DNA of 64,000 bases from Sporosarcina sp. JAI121 (GCF_013408665.1 NZ_JACCCL010000004.1:1-64000), one strand, 5' to 3'; counted from the stretch's first letter, positions 1 to 9,371 are shown. Notes: generated by a model from the sequence alone, not told the origin. Numbers and translations are program-made.

Positions 1-100
1 AAGAGGTCACACCCGTTCCCATACCGAACACGGAAGTTAAGCTCTTCAGCGCCGATGGTAGTTGGGGGTTCCCCCCTGTGAGAGTAGGACGTCGCCGGGC
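1..100 (+). rRNA. rrf: 5S ribosomal RNA, 3' part
   Basis: The first 100 bases match the Bacillales 5S rRNA from loop A onward: GGTCACACCCGTTCC, then CCGAACACGGAAGTTAAGC, then the GTGAGAGTAGGACG segment near the 3' end. The 5' end of about 15 bases lies outside the window. No tRNA follows, so this is the end of an rRNA operon. The exact mature 3' end is approximate. Confidence 0.96.
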
Positions 101-103
101 GCA

Positions 104-134
104 AGGTCATTGCCAATAGGTAATGGCTTTTTTT
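104..134 (+). terminator. rRNA operon terminator
   Basis: A short stem pairs CATTGCC with GGTAATG (one G-T pair) and is followed by a run of T. It directly follows the 5S rRNA and is a plausible intrinsic terminator of the rRNA operon. Confidence 0.75.
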
Positions 135-594
135 GTATTTTTTTCAATGATTTTTAACTATACAAGTTGAAGTTTTGAATATCTATATAATTTAAGCGAA
201 GGGGCCTTCTAAGAGGTAGCGACGTCATAAGATTGATAGCCTGACGGTCGGGCTCATCGCGGCAGGCATCCACATAAAAGGTGCCTGCACTGGTTTTTCC
301 TTTGTTCATTGATGACGGCAATTCACCGATACAAGGTTTGCAGATAACAGGCGGACTTTAACAAGGTGCGATAACTTTATTTTTCGTCAAGCTCAATTGA
401 TTCGGGACTCTTCCAATGGGAATCGGAGAAATATAATACACAGAAAAGGCGACATTCAGTTGAGAACTGAATGTCGCCTTTATAAATTTAGAATTACTTA
501 TGGCTAAAGGCACCCCCAAGCGCAGAAGTGGATTTAGAGGATTTCTTTTCTTTCACTTATATATTTAGGAAATTCTGTTTTTAATCTTTCGTAT
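135..594. other. Intergenic region with repeat fragments, no gene seen
   Basis: No convincing coding frame is present. It holds a short palindrome-bearing motif at 195-209 (AGCGAAGGGGCCTTC) that recurs at 20912-20926 and, inverted, at 45676-45688. A strong hairpin lies at 445-481, and a degenerate arm of the AGCGCCGNAGCG repeat family at 508-530. The region looks like decayed extragenic repeat material. Confidence 0.6.
445..482 (+). terminator. Strong orphan hairpin
   Basis: A perfect 17-bp stem (AAAGGCGACATTCAGTT and its complement) with a 3-base loop. There is no gene immediately upstream, so it may be the terminator of a lost transcription unit. The following sequence is only weakly T-rich. 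Confidence 0.6.
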
Positions 595-804
595 ATGGAA
601 GTGAGTTAAATATTAATGGTCAGTCGTGCAGCAAATATGATTTGTTTGCAAGCGGTTATAGTCGGTCGTGCAGTTGATATGATCGGTTTACAAGCGGTTA
701 TGGTCGGTCTTGCAGTTGATATGATTGGTTTACAAGCGGTTATGGTCGGTCTTGCAGTTGATATGATTGATTTGCATACGAATACGGTCGCCTGTGTTTA
801 TTTT
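595..804. repeat. 21-bp tandem repeat array, about 10 units
   Basis: From 616 to 783 the sequence is four copies of a 42-bp unit. Each unit splits into two diverged 21-bp halves that begin ATGGTCGGTCT or ATGATTGGTTT. Degenerate 21-bp units extend the array to 595 and 804. Because 21 is divisible by three, the array is open in a reading frame (616-822, 7- or 14-residue repeats such as MVGLAVD), but there is no ribosome-binding site before the ATG and the frame probably only reflects the repeat. Related units with the same core occur inverted at 32561-32623. Confidence 0.85.
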
Positions 805-1015
805 TCAACTAGTGTTGATTGAATAAATATTTAATTGATAGAGTTACCATTAGAATCACGAAGTTGGTATTACAATTTGGAGGTTGGTATTAGAATCTGG
901 AAGTTGTGTTTAGACCCCCTCAGTTCTGCCTCGAATCCACAACTTATCCATCTATTCTTAATAGCTTGAAATCATCTCCATTCAGCGATACGATGAGGAT
1001 ATGCAATAGAAGGGA

Positions 1016-1552
1016 ATGGTTATTTTGCAAATGGTGCTCATTATATTCGCAATCAATATCGTGTATGTCACTTTCTTTACAGTGCGCATGATTATGACAT
1101 TAAAGGGGTATAGGTATATCGCCGCCGCTCTTAGTGTAGTGGAGATTGTCATCTATGTTATTGGTCTCGGTCTAGTACTAGACAACTTGAATGAAATACA
1201 AAACTTGATAGCTTATGCAATCGGTTATGGTTGTGGTGTGATTATTGGATCGAAGATTGAGGAGAAAATGGCGCTTGGCTATATTACTGTAAATGTAATT
1301 ACGGCAGAAAAGAACTTGAAATTACCGAGTATTTTACGGGAAAAAGGATATGGGGTCACAGATTGGTCAGCTAATGGACTTGATGGTGATCGGTCTGCCA
1401 TGCAAATTCTTACACCGCGTAAGTATGAATTGAAACTATACGTTACAATCAAAGAAATAGATCCAAAAGCATTTATTATTGCATATGAAGCGAAAACGAT
1501 ACATGGCGGTTTCTGGGTGAAGAGTATTAGGAAAGGGAAGTTGTTCAAATGA
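1016..1552 (+). CDS. yebE: UPF0316/DUF2179 membrane protein YebE
   Basis: A protein of about 178 residues, close to B. subtilis YebE (UPF0316) in length and content. The N-terminal half is hydrophobic with about three membrane segments (roughly residues 3-25, 35-55 and 60-78) and contains the family stretch [13 protein letters not shown] and [13 protein letters not shown]. The C-terminal half is a soluble DUF2179 domain ending GGFWVK, a signature of the family and possibly a ligand-sensing fold. The start is uncertain: AAGGGA sits right before this ATG, so TTG at 1025 or ATG at 1031 could also be used. It overlaps yebG by four bases, and the pair precedes the purine operon as in B. subtilis. 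The biochemical function is unknown. Confidence 0.9.
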   Translation: MVILQMVLIIFAINIVYVTFFTVRMIMTLKGYRYIAAALSVVEIVIYVIGLGLVLDNLNEIQNLIAYAIGYGCGVIIGSKIEEKMALGYITVNVITAEKNLKLPSILREKGYGVTDWSANGLDGDRSAMQILTPRKYELKLYVTIKEIDPKAFIIAYEAKTIHGGFWVKSIRKGKLFK

Positions 1553-1740
1553 GCAAGAAAAAAACGGTATGGTTCGAAGTTGGTACAGAAGAGACCATTG
1601 AACAATGTCTAGAGAGAATAGTTGCGGAAGGATATACAGTTGCAGGGCGAAAGGAAGAGCCGGTTTTTTCAGAGGTGAATGGAGAATATATACCGGTTCG
1701 GCAGCTTATTAAATTCAAAGGTGTACTTACGGGGGAATAA
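1549..1740 (+). CDS. yebG: NETI motif-containing protein YebG
   Basis: A small protein of 63 residues, matching the NETI-motif family (B. subtilis YebG) in size, content and position. The motif appears here as [11 protein letters not shown], followed by a [13 protein letters not shown] segment. The start ATG overlaps the yebE stop (ATGA), which implies translational coupling and one transcript. A terminator hairpin follows directly, so transcription of the pair ends before the purine promoter. The function of the family is not established. Confidence 0.9.
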   Translation: MSKKKTVWFEVGTEETIEQCLERIVAEGYTVAGRKEEPVFSEVNGEYIPVRQLIKFKGVLTGE

Positions 1741-1746
1741 ATAGCT

Positions 1747-1794
1747 AAAAAGACGAACGATGTAAATTAGAAGTAAAACATCGTTCGTCTTTTC
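1747..1794 (+). terminator. Terminator of yebE-yebG
   Basis: AAAGACGAACGATG pairs with CATCGTTCGTCTTT across a loop of about 14 bases and ends in a T-run. It separates yebG from the purE promoter. The stem arms contain CGAAC, which resembles a PurR box core (see rejected list). Confidence 0.85.
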
Positions 1795-1796
1795 TA

Positions 1797-1825
1797 TTGA
1801 CGAATGCCCTTGGAGTTGATAAAAT
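1797..1825 (+). promoter_or_regulatory. Sigma-A promoter of the purine operon
   Basis: The -35 box TTGACG (1797-1802) and -10 box TAAAAT (1820-1825) are separated by 17 bases. Transcription would begin near 1832, a few bases before the riboswitch aptamer. Confidence 0.8.
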
Positions 1826-1843
1826 ATAGAGAGTAAATAGAAA

Positions 1844-2045
1844 TCCCCATATATGCTGTGGAATTGGCCACAGTGTTTCTACCAGGACACCGTAATGTCC
1901 GGACTATGCGGGAAAGCGACTTTCAGGAATGGTAGCGAAAGGTGTGTGGGTACCAATGGGTGCAATCATCTTAACGCATAATTCAGTGTCCTCGAATGAT
2001 CTGCTTTTCATGCATTTGAAAAGTGGTTTATTCGAGGATTTTTAG
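1844..2045 (+). ncRNA. Purine (guanine-class) riboswitch with terminator
   Basis: The aptamer at 1844-1913 shows P1 (TCCCCAT with ATGCGGGA, one bulged C), P2 (CTGTGG/CCACAG), the J2/3 signature TTTCTACC and P3 (GGAC/GTCC with loop ACCGTAAT). J3/1 contains GACTATG. The C in GACTAT is the ligand-pairing position (C74 of the xpt aptamer), which indicates guanine or hypoxanthine rather than adenine. The expression platform ends in a terminator at 1989-2045 (TCCTCGAAT with ATTCGAGGA, then TTTTT). Binding of guanine would be expected to stop transcription before purE, as in B. subtilis. L3 is one base shorter than in xpt and P3/J3-1 has an extra G. Confidence 0.93.
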
Positions 2046-2068
2046 TTTTCTAAAGGAGCGGATTAAAT

Positions 2069-2557
2069 TTGGAACCGAAAATCGGCGTTATTATGGGTAG
2101 TAAAAGTGATTGGGAAACGATGAAGCATACATGTGACATTTTGGACGAGCTTGCAGTCTCTTATGAGAAAAAGGTCGTTTCAGCTCATCGCACACCTGAT
2201 TTCATGTTTGAATATGCAGAACAGGCGCAAGATAAAGGATTAGAAGTTATTATTGCAGGTGCGGGGGGAGCGGCCCACCTTCCAGGTATGGTTGCGGCAA
2301 AAACATTGCTTCCAGTTATCGGTATACCTGTTCAGTCGAAAGCGTTGAACGGGATGGATTCATTATTGTCGATTGTCCAAATGCCAGGCGGTGTCCCGGT
2401 TGCGACAATGGCGATTGGGAAAGCTGGCGCTGTGAATGCAGGTTTGCTTGCGGCACAGATGTTAGGAGTTCATGACAAAGCATTAATGAAACGAATTGAA
2501 GAGCGCCGTAACAATATGCGTGATGCGGCACTGGAAAGCAGTGGTGAGCTACTATGA
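2069..2557 (+). CDS. purE: N5-CAIR mutase PurE
   Basis: The catalytic subunit of phosphoribosylaminoimidazole carboxylase. It converts N5-carboxy-AIR to CAIR, following PurK. The 162-residue protein has the class I PurE landmarks: GSKSDWETM near residue 10, the catalytic SAHRTP at about 44-49, and [11 protein letters not shown] near 72. It matches the family length. The TTG start at 2069 is chosen because AAAGGAG lies at 2052-2058 and no better start exists. It is the first gene of the operon behind the guanine riboswitch and overlaps purK by four bases. No active-site change was seen. Confidence 0.97.
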   Translation: MEPKIGVIMGSKSDWETMKHTCDILDELAVSYEKKVVSAHRTPDFMFEYAEQAQDKGLEVIIAGAGGAAHLPGMVAAKTLLPVIGIPVQSKALNGMDSLLSIVQMPGGVPVATMAIGKAGAVNAGLLAAQMLGVHDKALMKRIEERRNNMRDAALESSGELL

Positions 2558-3672
2558 AAACAATTTTACCAGGGCAAACGATAGGAATCATTGGCGGAGG
2601 ACAGCTTGGCCGTATGATGGGGCTTGCTGCGAAAGAAGCAGGATTCAGAATTGCGGTGCTGGATCCTGTCATGGATTCACCCTGTGGTCAAATTGCTGAT
2701 ATCCGTATTGTTGCACCATACAACGACGAAGCTGCACTTGAAGAACTTGGTGAGGTTAGCGATGTTATCACATATGAATTCGAAAACATTGATTATGAAG
2801 GACTGAAACGTCTGACTCAAATCGCACATGTACCGCAGGGAGCTGAACTTGTTCGAATCACACAGAACCGTATCAATGAAAAAGCGGAGATTACTGCATC
2901 GGGTGCGCCTGTTGCAAATTATGTAGCGGCACAGACATTTGAAGAACTTGCATCGCAAATTGCAGAAGTCGGTTTCCCTTGTATCGTCAAGACTGCATTC
3001 GGCGGTTATGACGGTAAAGGGCAAGTGAAAATTGATTCTGAAAAGGATCTGCACGAAGCAGAATCACTTTTTACTCATTCAGCATGTATAGCGGAAGCAT
3101 TCGTTCCGTTCACGAAAGAAATATCTGTCATCATTCAACGCAATGCTGAAGGACAGTCTTATTGCCTTCCGATTGCTGAAAATATTCATAAACATCATAT
3201 CCTTCATGAATCGATCGTCCCGGCAAGAGTTCATGAGAATGTATTGGCACGAGCCGAAGAAGCAGCGATGAAAATCGCGGATCATCTTAACCTAATCGGG
3301 ACCTTGGCAGTTGAAATGTTCGTCTTGGAAAATGATGAAATTATTATTAATGAATTGGCACCGCGTCCGCATAACTCTGGACATTATTCCATCGAGGCAT
3401 GTTCTATTTCACAGTTCCATCAACACATTCGTGCGGTTTGCGGTTGGCCGCTACGCAAACCGAAGCTATGGGCACCGTCAATTATGGTGAATGTGCTTGG
3501 CGAACATATTACGCCACTTTCGAAAGCTGTGAAGGATCATCCAGATTGGTCAATCCATCTATATGGCAAGGCGGAAGCGAAAGAGAAGCGGAAAATGGGG
3601 CATATAACAATCATGACCGATAACATTGAAGAAACATTGGAAGAAATTGAGGCAACAAGCATCTGGTCTTAA
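2554..3672 (+). CDS. purK: N5-CAIR synthetase PurK (ATP-grasp)
   Basis: An ATP-dependent carboxylase that makes N5-CAIR from AIR and bicarbonate. The 372-residue ATP-grasp protein has the N-terminal nucleotide-fold motif [12 protein letters not shown] (residues about 11-22), the ATP loop FGGYDGKGQ and the substrate/metal motif [18 protein letters not shown]. It starts in an ATGA overlap with purE, so the two subunits are probably coupled. In B. subtilis purB and purC follow; here a 79-bp spacer leads straight to purS. The C-terminus looks complete. Confidence 0.97.
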   Translation: MKTILPGQTIGIIGGGQLGRMMGLAAKEAGFRIAVLDPVMDSPCGQIADIRIVAPYNDEAALEELGEVSDVITYEFENIDYEGLKRLTQIAHVPQGAELVRITQNRINEKAEITASGAPVANYVAAQTFEELASQIAEVGFPCIVKTAFGGYDGKGQVKIDSEKDLHEAESLFTHSACIAEAFVPFTKEISVIIQRNAEGQSYCLPIAENIHKHHILHESIVPARVHENVLARAEEAAMKIADHLNLIGTLAVEMFVLENDEIIINELAPRPHNSGHYSIEACSISQFHQHIRAVCGWPLRKPKLWAPSIMVNVLGEHITPLSKAVKDHPDWSIHLYGKAEAKEKRKMGHITIMTDNIEETLEEIEATSIWS

Positions 3673-3751
3673 TTCGGTAAAAATAAATGACTACACATTT
3701 TCAATAGTTGAACAAATAACCTAATCTAATTCCATTTGGGAGGAAAAAGAC
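3673..3751. other. Spacer where purB and purC would be expected
   Basis: The 79 bp between purK and purS are AT-rich, with no terminator and no recognisable remnant of purB (adenylosuccinate lyase) or purC (SAICAR synthetase). The only signal is the purS Shine-Dalgarno site GGGAGG. Confidence 0.8.
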
Positions 3752-4006
3752 ATGACAAAAGTAAACGTATACGTAACACTCCGTGAAAGTGTTGTTGATC
3801 CACAAGGAATTGCAGCGAAAGAAGCGCTACAGACGATGGGTTACAAAGAAGTCGAAAACGTACGCATCGGTAAACTGATTGAGCTTGAATTGGATGGAAC
3901 GGCTCCGGAAATCGATGCTCGTGTCAAGGAAATGTGCGAAAAGCTTTTGGTCAATAAAGTTATCGAAGACTACCGATACGAAATCGGGGAGGTCGCGGGC
4001 AAATGA
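3752..4006 (+). CDS. purS: FGAM synthetase subunit PurS
   Basis: A small 84-residue subunit of the three-part FGAM synthetase (PurS-PurQ-PurL) found in Bacillota. It bridges PurL and PurQ. The family pattern is clear: [17 protein letters not shown] at the start and a [17 protein letters not shown] segment. GGGAGG precedes the ATG at good spacing. It overlaps purQ by four bases. The sequence looks normal, unlike its partner PurQ. Confidence 0.96.
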   Translation: MTKVNVYVTLRESVVDPQGIAAKEALQTMGYKEVENVRIGKLIELELDGTAPEIDARVKEMCEKLLVNKVIEDYRYEIGEVAGK

Positions 4007-4689
4007 AGTTCGCTATACTTGTTTTCCCAGGATCGGGTTGCGACATCGACATGCATCATGCAGTAAAAAGCGTTCTGGGCAATGAAGCAGAATACATCTG
4101 GCATACAGAAGCGAATCTTGAGGGTTTTGATGCAGTACTGATTCCCAGCGGAGCGTCGTATGGCGATTATCTCCGTCCAGGAGCGTTGGCTCAGAGTTCA
4201 CCGGCCATCGAGAGCTTGAAAGCATTTGCGGCCTCAGGGAAACCTGTTCTAGGCGTCGGTAATGGTTTCCAAATCCTTGCTGAAGCCGGCTTACTGCCAG
4301 GCGCTTTCCTACGCAACAAAGGACTGAAATTCAGATCAGGCAATGCGAAATTGACTGTCTTGAATACTGACTCGAAATTCACGTCCGATTATGAAAACGG
4401 GCAGGTAATTACAATCCCGTTCGCTCACGAATACGGAAACTACTTTGTTGACGAAGAAACAGTAACGGAACTGAAGAATAATAACCGTATCGTCTTTACA
4501 TATGCGGATGGTAATACAGATGGCAGTACAGCGGATATTGCCGGCGTGTTGAATGAACAAGGTAACGTACTAGGTATGATGCCGCTACCTGAACGTGCAG
4601 TCGAGGAAATCATCGGAGGAACTGATGGATTGCCTTTATTCAATTCAATCTTAAAAAGGTGGAGTGAAAACAATGTCAGCCATGCATGA
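4003..4689 (+). CDS. purQ: PurQ homologue lacking catalytic Cys and His
   Basis: Homologue of the class I glutaminase subunit of FGAM synthetase, 228 residues, full family length. PurQ normally releases ammonia from glutamine for PurL, using a Cys-His-Glu triad. Here the nucleophile motif GVCNGF reads GVGNGF (codon GGT, residue 86), and the histidine of MMPHPERA is leucine (CTA, residue 195); only the glutamate (197) remains. Other glutaminase loops also differ from B. subtilis as I recall it: GSNCD is GSGCD, LRCGAIA is LRPGALA, AHGEGN is AHEYGN. Fold-defining stretches ([21 protein letters not shown]) and the reading frame are intact. As read, it cannot hydrolyse glutamine by the known mechanism. 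It may act as a structural partner of PurL/PurS. The gene overlaps purS by 4 bases and purL by 17. Confidence 0.93.
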   Translation: MKFAILVFPGSGCDIDMHHAVKSVLGNEAEYIWHTEANLEGFDAVLIPSGASYGDYLRPGALAQSSPAIESLKAFAASGKPVLGVGNGFQILAEAGLLPGAFLRNKGLKFRSGNAKLTVLNTDSKFTSDYENGQVITIPFAHEYGNYFVDEETVTELKNNNRIVFTYADGNTDGSTADIAGVLNEQGNVLGMMPLPERAVEEIIGGTDGLPLFNSILKRWSENNVSHA

Positions 4690-6901
4690 ACCGAACGCAC
4701 AACAAATTAAAGATGAACAGTTATACCGCCAAATGGGGATGACGGACGAAGAATTCGAACGTGCAGTGGGCATGTTAGGACGCCTTCCAAACTATACGGA
4801 AACAGGTCTTTTCTCTGCTTTGTGGTCCGAGCATTGTTCATATAAAAGTTCAAAACCCGTACTCCGCAAATTCCCGACTGAAGGTGCGCGTGTACTTCAG
4901 GGACCGGGTGAAGGAGCAGGAATCGTTGATATCGGCGATAACCAGGCTGCTGTTTTCAAGATGGAATCGCATAACTCACCATCCGCGATTGAGCCATTCA
5001 TCGGCGCAGCAACAGGCGCTGGTGGGGTTCTGCGTGATGTGTTTTCAATGGGTGCCCGCCCTGTAGCGCTCGTCAATTCCCTTCGTTTCGGGGATTTAAC
5101 GGAAGCACGTGACCGGTATTTATTCGAAGAAGCAGTTGCAGGGATTGCGAGTTATGGAAATGCGATTGGTATTCCGACAATTGCGGGTGAAGTCCAGTTC
5201 GATAATTGTTACTCTAAACGTCCACTTGTTAATGCGATGGCTGTTGGTTTGTTAAATCATGAAGATATTCAAAAAGGGATTGCCTCAGGTGTTGGCAATA
5301 TCGTCATGTATGCTGGTGCTACAACAGGCCGTGATGGAATTCACGGTGCGACAATGTCTTCTTCCGAAGTATCGGTTGATAAAGAAGGAGAACTTCCGGT
5401 TATGCAAGCTGGTGACCCGTTCCTAGAAAAGCTTGTGATGGAAGCATGCCTTGAGCTTGTAAAATCAGATGCGTTGATCGGGATCCAAGATATGGGTGCG
5501 GCAGGACTTACTTCTTCAGCAGCTGAAATGGCGTCGAAAGCAGGGTATGGTGTCGAGTTGAATCTTGATCTGGTACCACAGCGTGAAGAAGGAATGACAG
5601 CTTATGAAATGATGTTGTCTGAATCACAAGAACGTATGCTGATCGTCGTGAAAAAAGGCCGTGAACAGGAAGTTACGGATTTATTTGCAAAGTATAATAT
5701 TGAAGCGGTTGTGATCGGTAAAGTAACTGATGATAAAATGCTGCGCCTTCTTCATAAAGGTGAAGTTGTAGCGGAAGTATCAGCCGATGCACTTGCCGAA
5801 GACGCACCGGTTTATCATAAAAAGGCCGAGGAACCTGCATACTTCAAAGAATTCCAGGCGATGGAAATGTCAGAGCCTGTTGTGGATGATCTGCATGCAA
5901 CATTGAAGGACTTGCTGCAACGTCCAACAATTGCTTCGAAAGAATGGGTCTATAACCAGTTCGATACACAAGCAAGGTCAAATACGGTCGTTGCACCAGG
6001 CTCATCTGCAGGTGTCATTCGTGTCAGCGGTACGAATAAAGGACTTGCAATGACATCCGACTGTAACTCGCGTTTTGTGTACCTCGATCCGGAAACAGGC
6101 GGGAAAATTGCAGTTGCCGAAGCAGCGCGTAATCTCATTTGTTCAGGAGCGGAGCCGATTGCAATTACCGATTGCTTGAACTTCGGTAGCGCGGACAAGC
6201 CGGAAGTATTTTGGCAGTTTGAGAAATCTGCCGAAGGAATTTCTGAAGCATGCCGCAAGTTGAATGCACCTGTCATCAGCGGGAACGTTTCCTTATCTAA
6301 TGAAGTAAATGGTGTTCCGATTTATCCGACACCAACAATCGGGATGGTTGGCCTGGTCCATGATTTATCTCAAACAACGACTACCGAGTTCAAGAATGCA
6401 GGCGATGTCATCTATGTTATCGGTGAAGCATCAGTCGATTTCGGCGGCAGTGAACTGCAACAAATGACGCAAGGGAAAATATTCGGCCAAGCTCCTTCAA
6501 TTGACCTTGAGGTTGAAGCAGCGCGCCAGAGAGAACTACTTACGGCAATCCAATCTGGACTTGTTCAATCTGCAACTGATTTATCGGAAGGCGGTTTCGC
6601 AGTTGCGCTTTGTGAGAAAGCGTTTGGGGCGGAAGGTCTTGGAGCGGGCGTAACAATTTCGGGTTCAGCAGTGACGGCTTTATTCAGTGAAACACAATCA
6701 CGTTTCCTTGTAACTGTAAAAGAAGAACATGCGGCGGCGTTTGAAAAGGCTGTGGCAGATGCGACTAAAATCGGTGTAGTTACGGATAGCAACCAAATCG
6801 TTATCAACGGCGACAATGGCTTGTTAATAGACGGGACGGTTGATGAACTCCGTTCTGCTTGGAGAGGGGCTATCAAATGCTTGCTGAACTCAGAGGCCTA
6901 A
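4673..6901 (+). CDS. purL: FGAM synthetase large subunit PurL
   Basis: Small-type PurL of 742 residues, the ATP-dependent amidotransferase core that converts FGAR to FGAM with ammonia delivered by PurQ. Visible motifs are [18 protein letters not shown] (His54), [11 protein letters not shown] (residues 98-108), [26 protein letters not shown] and a C-terminal DLSEGG. ATG at 4673 is preferred over GTG at 4664, because the latter lies within the RBS (AAAGGTGGAG) and the ATG gives the usual 742 residues. The normally near-invariant ESHNHPS reads ESHNSPS, so the second histidine is Ser102. His54 and His100, which align with the catalytic histidines of T. maritima PurL, are kept. GGNVSLYNE also reads SGNVSLSNE. 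PurL enzymes can use free ammonia, relevant because PurQ looks dead. Confidence 0.95.
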   Translation: MSAMHEPNAQQIKDEQLYRQMGMTDEEFERAVGMLGRLPNYTETGLFSALWSEHCSYKSSKPVLRKFPTEGARVLQGPGEGAGIVDIGDNQAAVFKMESHNSPSAIEPFIGAATGAGGVLRDVFSMGARPVALVNSLRFGDLTEARDRYLFEEAVAGIASYGNAIGIPTIAGEVQFDNCYSKRPLVNAMAVGLLNHEDIQKGIASGVGNIVMYAGATTGRDGIHGATMSSSEVSVDKEGELPVMQAGDPFLEKLVMEACLELVKSDALIGIQDMGAAGLTSSAAEMASKAGYGVELNLDLVPQREEGMTAYEMMLSESQERMLIVVKKGREQEVTDLFAKYNIEAVVIGKVTDDKMLRLLHKGEVVAEVSADALAEDAPVYHKKAEEPAYFKEFQAMEMSEPVVDDLHATLKDLLQRPTIASKEWVYNQFDTQARSNTVVAPGSSAGVIRVSGTNKGLAMTSDCNSRFVYLDPETGGKIAVAEAARNLICSGAEPIAITDCLNFGSADKPEVFWQFEKSAEGISEACRKLNAPVISGNVSLSNEVNGVPIYPTPTIGMVGLVHDLSQTTTTEFKNAGDVIYVIGEASVDFGGSELQQMTQGKIFGQAPSIDLEVEAARQRELLTAIQSGLVQSATDLSEGGFAVALCEKAFGAEGLGAGVTISGSAVTALFSETQSRFLVTVKEEHAAAFEKAVADATKIGVVTDSNQIVINGDNGLLIDGTVDELRSAWRGAIKCLLNSEA

Positions 6902-8298
6902 ACGAAGAGTGCGGTGTGTTCGGCATTTGGGGGCATGAAGATGCGGCGCAGATCAGTTATTATGGTCTACACGCATTGCAGCACCGGGGTCAAGAAGGAG
7001 CCGGTATCGTTACGAAGGAAGGCAAAAAGTTTCATGTGATTAAAGGCGAAGGTCTTGTCAATGAAGTGTTTTCCGGCAACGGGATAAATGATTTAAAGGG
7101 AAATGCTGCAATTGGGCAAGTGCGTTATTCGACAGAAAACGGCCGCGGAATCGAAAATGTTCAGCCGCTCGTTTTCCGTTCAACGACAGGAAGTCTTTCT
7201 GTCGCTCATAATGGCAATATCGTGAATGCGGTCGAATTGCGTGAACATCTTGAGCGTCAAGGTAGTATTTTTCAAACGAATTCTGATACAGAAGTGCTGG
7301 CGCATTTAATTAAGAAAAGCAGTGGGTCTTTAACGCAGCGGGATCGTGTGAAAAAAGCATTGTCCATGTTAAAAGGTGCGTTTGCGTTTGTTATATTGAC
7401 GGATGATGGATTAATGGTCGCGCAGGATCCGAACGGTCTCCGTCCACTATCCCTTGGTAAAATGGGGGATGCGTGGGTTGTAGCATCGGAAACTTGTGCG
7501 TTCGATATTATCGGTGCGGAATGGATTCGTTCGGTAGAGCCGGGAGAACTCATCATTATTAATGACAAAGGTCTTCAGTCGGACCGATTTGCGCAAGCTG
7601 CGGATTCGGCTATGTGCTCGATGGAATACGTCTATTTCGCACGTCCCGATTCGGATATTGACGGGATTAATATCCATTCAGCGCGGAAACGTTGCGGCAA
7701 GCAGCTTGCACGTGAAGTGCAGATTGAAGCGGACGTCGTCACGGGTGTACCGGATTCAAGTATTTCGGCGGCTATTGGATTTTCTGAAGAAAGCGGAATC
7801 CCCTACGAACTTGGGCTTATCAAAAATCGTTACGTAGGGCGTACTTTCATCCAACCGTCACAGGAGTTACGTGAAAAAGGCGTGAAGATGAAACTTTCTC
7901 CGGTGCGCCAAGTTGTGAACGGTAAAAGAGTCGTCATGGTAGATGATTCAATTGTTCGCGGCACCACGTCGAAAAGGATTGTCAATCTGTTAAAAGAAGC
8001 GGGTGCGACGGAAGTTCACGTCGTAATTGGGTCACCACCGCTTGTCAGTCCATGTTTTTATGGCGTGGATATTAGCACAGATTCTGAATTGATTGCAACC
8101 AACAGGTCTGTTGAAGAAATTCGGGAACTGATCGGCGCAGATTCACTTACATTCTTATCTGCCGAAGGGATGCTTGAAGCAATCGGCCGGCCGGATAAAA
8201 CGAAGAATTGCGGGCAATGTCTTGCTTGTTTCACAGGAGATTATCCAACTGAAATCTATTCGGATACGGTATTGCCACATAAAAAAGAGATTGTGTGA
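6877..8298 (+). CDS. purF: Amidophosphoribosyltransferase PurF
   Basis: First enzyme of de novo purine synthesis: PRPP plus glutamine (or ammonia) gives phosphoribosylamine. 473 residues. A short propeptide precedes the Ntn nucleophile Cys12 (EECGVFG). The glutaminase motifs AHNGN and SDTEVL are present. The PRPP loop [14 protein letters not shown] and the four Fe-S cysteines (one in AMCSMEY, one in SPCFYG, two in CGQCLAC) are present, as in B. subtilis. ATG at 6877 after GGAGAGGGG is chosen over the upstream in-frame start at 6859. It overlaps purL by 25 bases. Odd feature: the glutaminase segment GHVRYSTAGG reads [10 protein letters not shown] (Gln81, Glu87, Asn88), next to the arginine that holds the glutamine carboxylate. 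Confidence 0.96.
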   Translation: MLAELRGLNEECGVFGIWGHEDAAQISYYGLHALQHRGQEGAGIVTKEGKKFHVIKGEGLVNEVFSGNGINDLKGNAAIGQVRYSTENGRGIENVQPLVFRSTTGSLSVAHNGNIVNAVELREHLERQGSIFQTNSDTEVLAHLIKKSSGSLTQRDRVKKALSMLKGAFAFVILTDDGLMVAQDPNGLRPLSLGKMGDAWVVASETCAFDIIGAEWIRSVEPGELIIINDKGLQSDRFAQAADSAMCSMEYVYFARPDSDIDGINIHSARKRCGKQLAREVQIEADVVTGVPDSSISAAIGFSEESGIPYELGLIKNRYVGRTFIQPSQELREKGVKMKLSPVRQVVNGKRVVMVDDSIVRGTTSKRIVNLLKEAGATEVHVVIGSPPLVSPCFYGVDISTDSELIATNRSVEEIRELIGADSLTFLSAEGMLEAIGRPDKTKNCGQCLACFTGDYPTEIYSDTVLPHKKEIV

Positions 8299-8312
8299 TA
8301 GGAGGATTTTGC

Positions 8313-9371
8313 ATGTCGAAAGCATATGAAAACGCTGGTGTAAATATCGAGGCCGGCTACGAGTCAGTTGAACGGATGAAATCCCATGTTGCGCGTACTG
8401 CACGTAAAGGCGTTGCAGGAACGTTCGGCGGTTTTGGCGGCATGTTCGATCTTTCCGCGCTTGAGTATAAAGAGCCGGTTCTTATTTCCGGTACAGATGG
8501 TGTCGGTACAAAGTTGAAACTGGCGTTCATGGCAGATAAGCATGACACGATTGGTATCGACTGTGTGGCTATGTGTGTGAACGATATTGTGGCGCAAGGC
8601 GCAGAGCCACTTTACTTCCTTGACTATATCGCGCTCGGAAAAGCGGTTCCTGAAAAGGTCGAAGCGATTGTTAAAGGGATTGCGGATGGTTGTGTTCAGT
8701 CGGGAGCAGCATTGATCGGCGGAGAAACGGCGGAAATGCCGGGTCTTTACGAAATTGACGAGTATGACCTTGCAGGTTTTGCAGTAGGTGCTTGTGAAAA
8801 GAGTAAAATTGTTACAGGCGAAAAAGTCGTTGCAGGAGACGTTCTTGTCGGCATCGCTTCAAGCGGTATCCATTCGAACGGTTATTCACTCGTCCGTAAA
8901 ATTGTCCTTGAAGATCAAGGCAATGAAATTGATGGTTTGATAGCAGGATATGAAGAACTTGGAACAGTTGGTAGTGCACTTCTTGAACCGACGAAAATTT
9001 ACGCGAAACCGGTTCTTCAAATGCATAACGAACTTGATATCCATTCGATGGGCCACATTACTGGCGGAGGCTTCTTCGAAAACTTGCCGCGTATGCTGGC
9101 AGACGGATTCGGAGCGGAAATCGACCTTGGTTCATGGCCTGTACTTCCAGTATTCAAAATGCTGAAAGAAAAAGGCGAGCTGTTGGATAAAGATCTATAT
9201 AGCGTATTCAATATGGGAATCGGTTTTGTTATAGCGCTTCCTGAAGCTGAGGCGGCTGCTGCCCTTACAATTGCAGCTGAGCACGGAGAAGAGGCGTTCG
9301 TTATCGGACGGGTTATTGAAGGTGAAGGCGTCACGTTTACAGGTACGCATGACGGAAGTCTTGCCGAATGA
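8313..9371 (+). CDS. purM: AIR synthetase PurM
   Basis: Closes the imidazole ring: FGAM plus ATP gives AIR, which feeds both purines and the HMP moiety of thiamine. The 352-residue protein has the PurM-family motifs [12 protein letters not shown] (near residue 56), [28 protein letters not shown] and [15 protein letters not shown] precedes ATG 8313. It overlaps purN by four bases. No unusual substitution was noticed in the conserved loops. Confidence 0.96.
   Translation: MSKAYENAGVNIEAGYESVERMKSHVARTARKGVAGTFGGFGGMFDLSALEYKEPVLISGTDGVGTKLKLAFMADKHDTIGIDCVAMCVNDIVAQGAEPLYFLDYIALGKAVPEKVEAIVKGIADGCVQSGAALIGGETAEMPGLYEIDEYDLAGFAVGACEKSKIVTGEKVVAGDVLVGIASSGIHSNGYSLVRKIVLEDQGNEIDGLIAGYEELGTVGSALLEPTKIYAKPVLQMHNELDIHSMGHITGGGFFENLPRMLADGFGAEIDLGSWPVLPVFKMLKEKGELLDKDLYSVFNMGIGFVIALPEAEAAAALTIAAEHGEEAFVIGRVIEGEGVTFTGTHDGSLAE

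Noticed and set aside
616..783. Possible CRISPR-like array
   Set aside because: The 42-bp units are contiguous with no unique spacers and no cas genes are nearby; it is a simple tandem repeat.
616..822. Open frame of 68 codons with 14-residue repeats
   Set aside because: The frame follows from a repeat whose length is divisible by three; there is no Shine-Dalgarno site and degenerate units continue outside the frame limits.
1747..1794. PurR box pair upstream of the purE promoter
   Set aside because: CGAACGAT and its inverse resemble PurBoxes, but they form the stem of the yebG terminator and their spacing is larger than the usual 16-17 bp between boxes. A PurR role cannot be excluded but is not supported.
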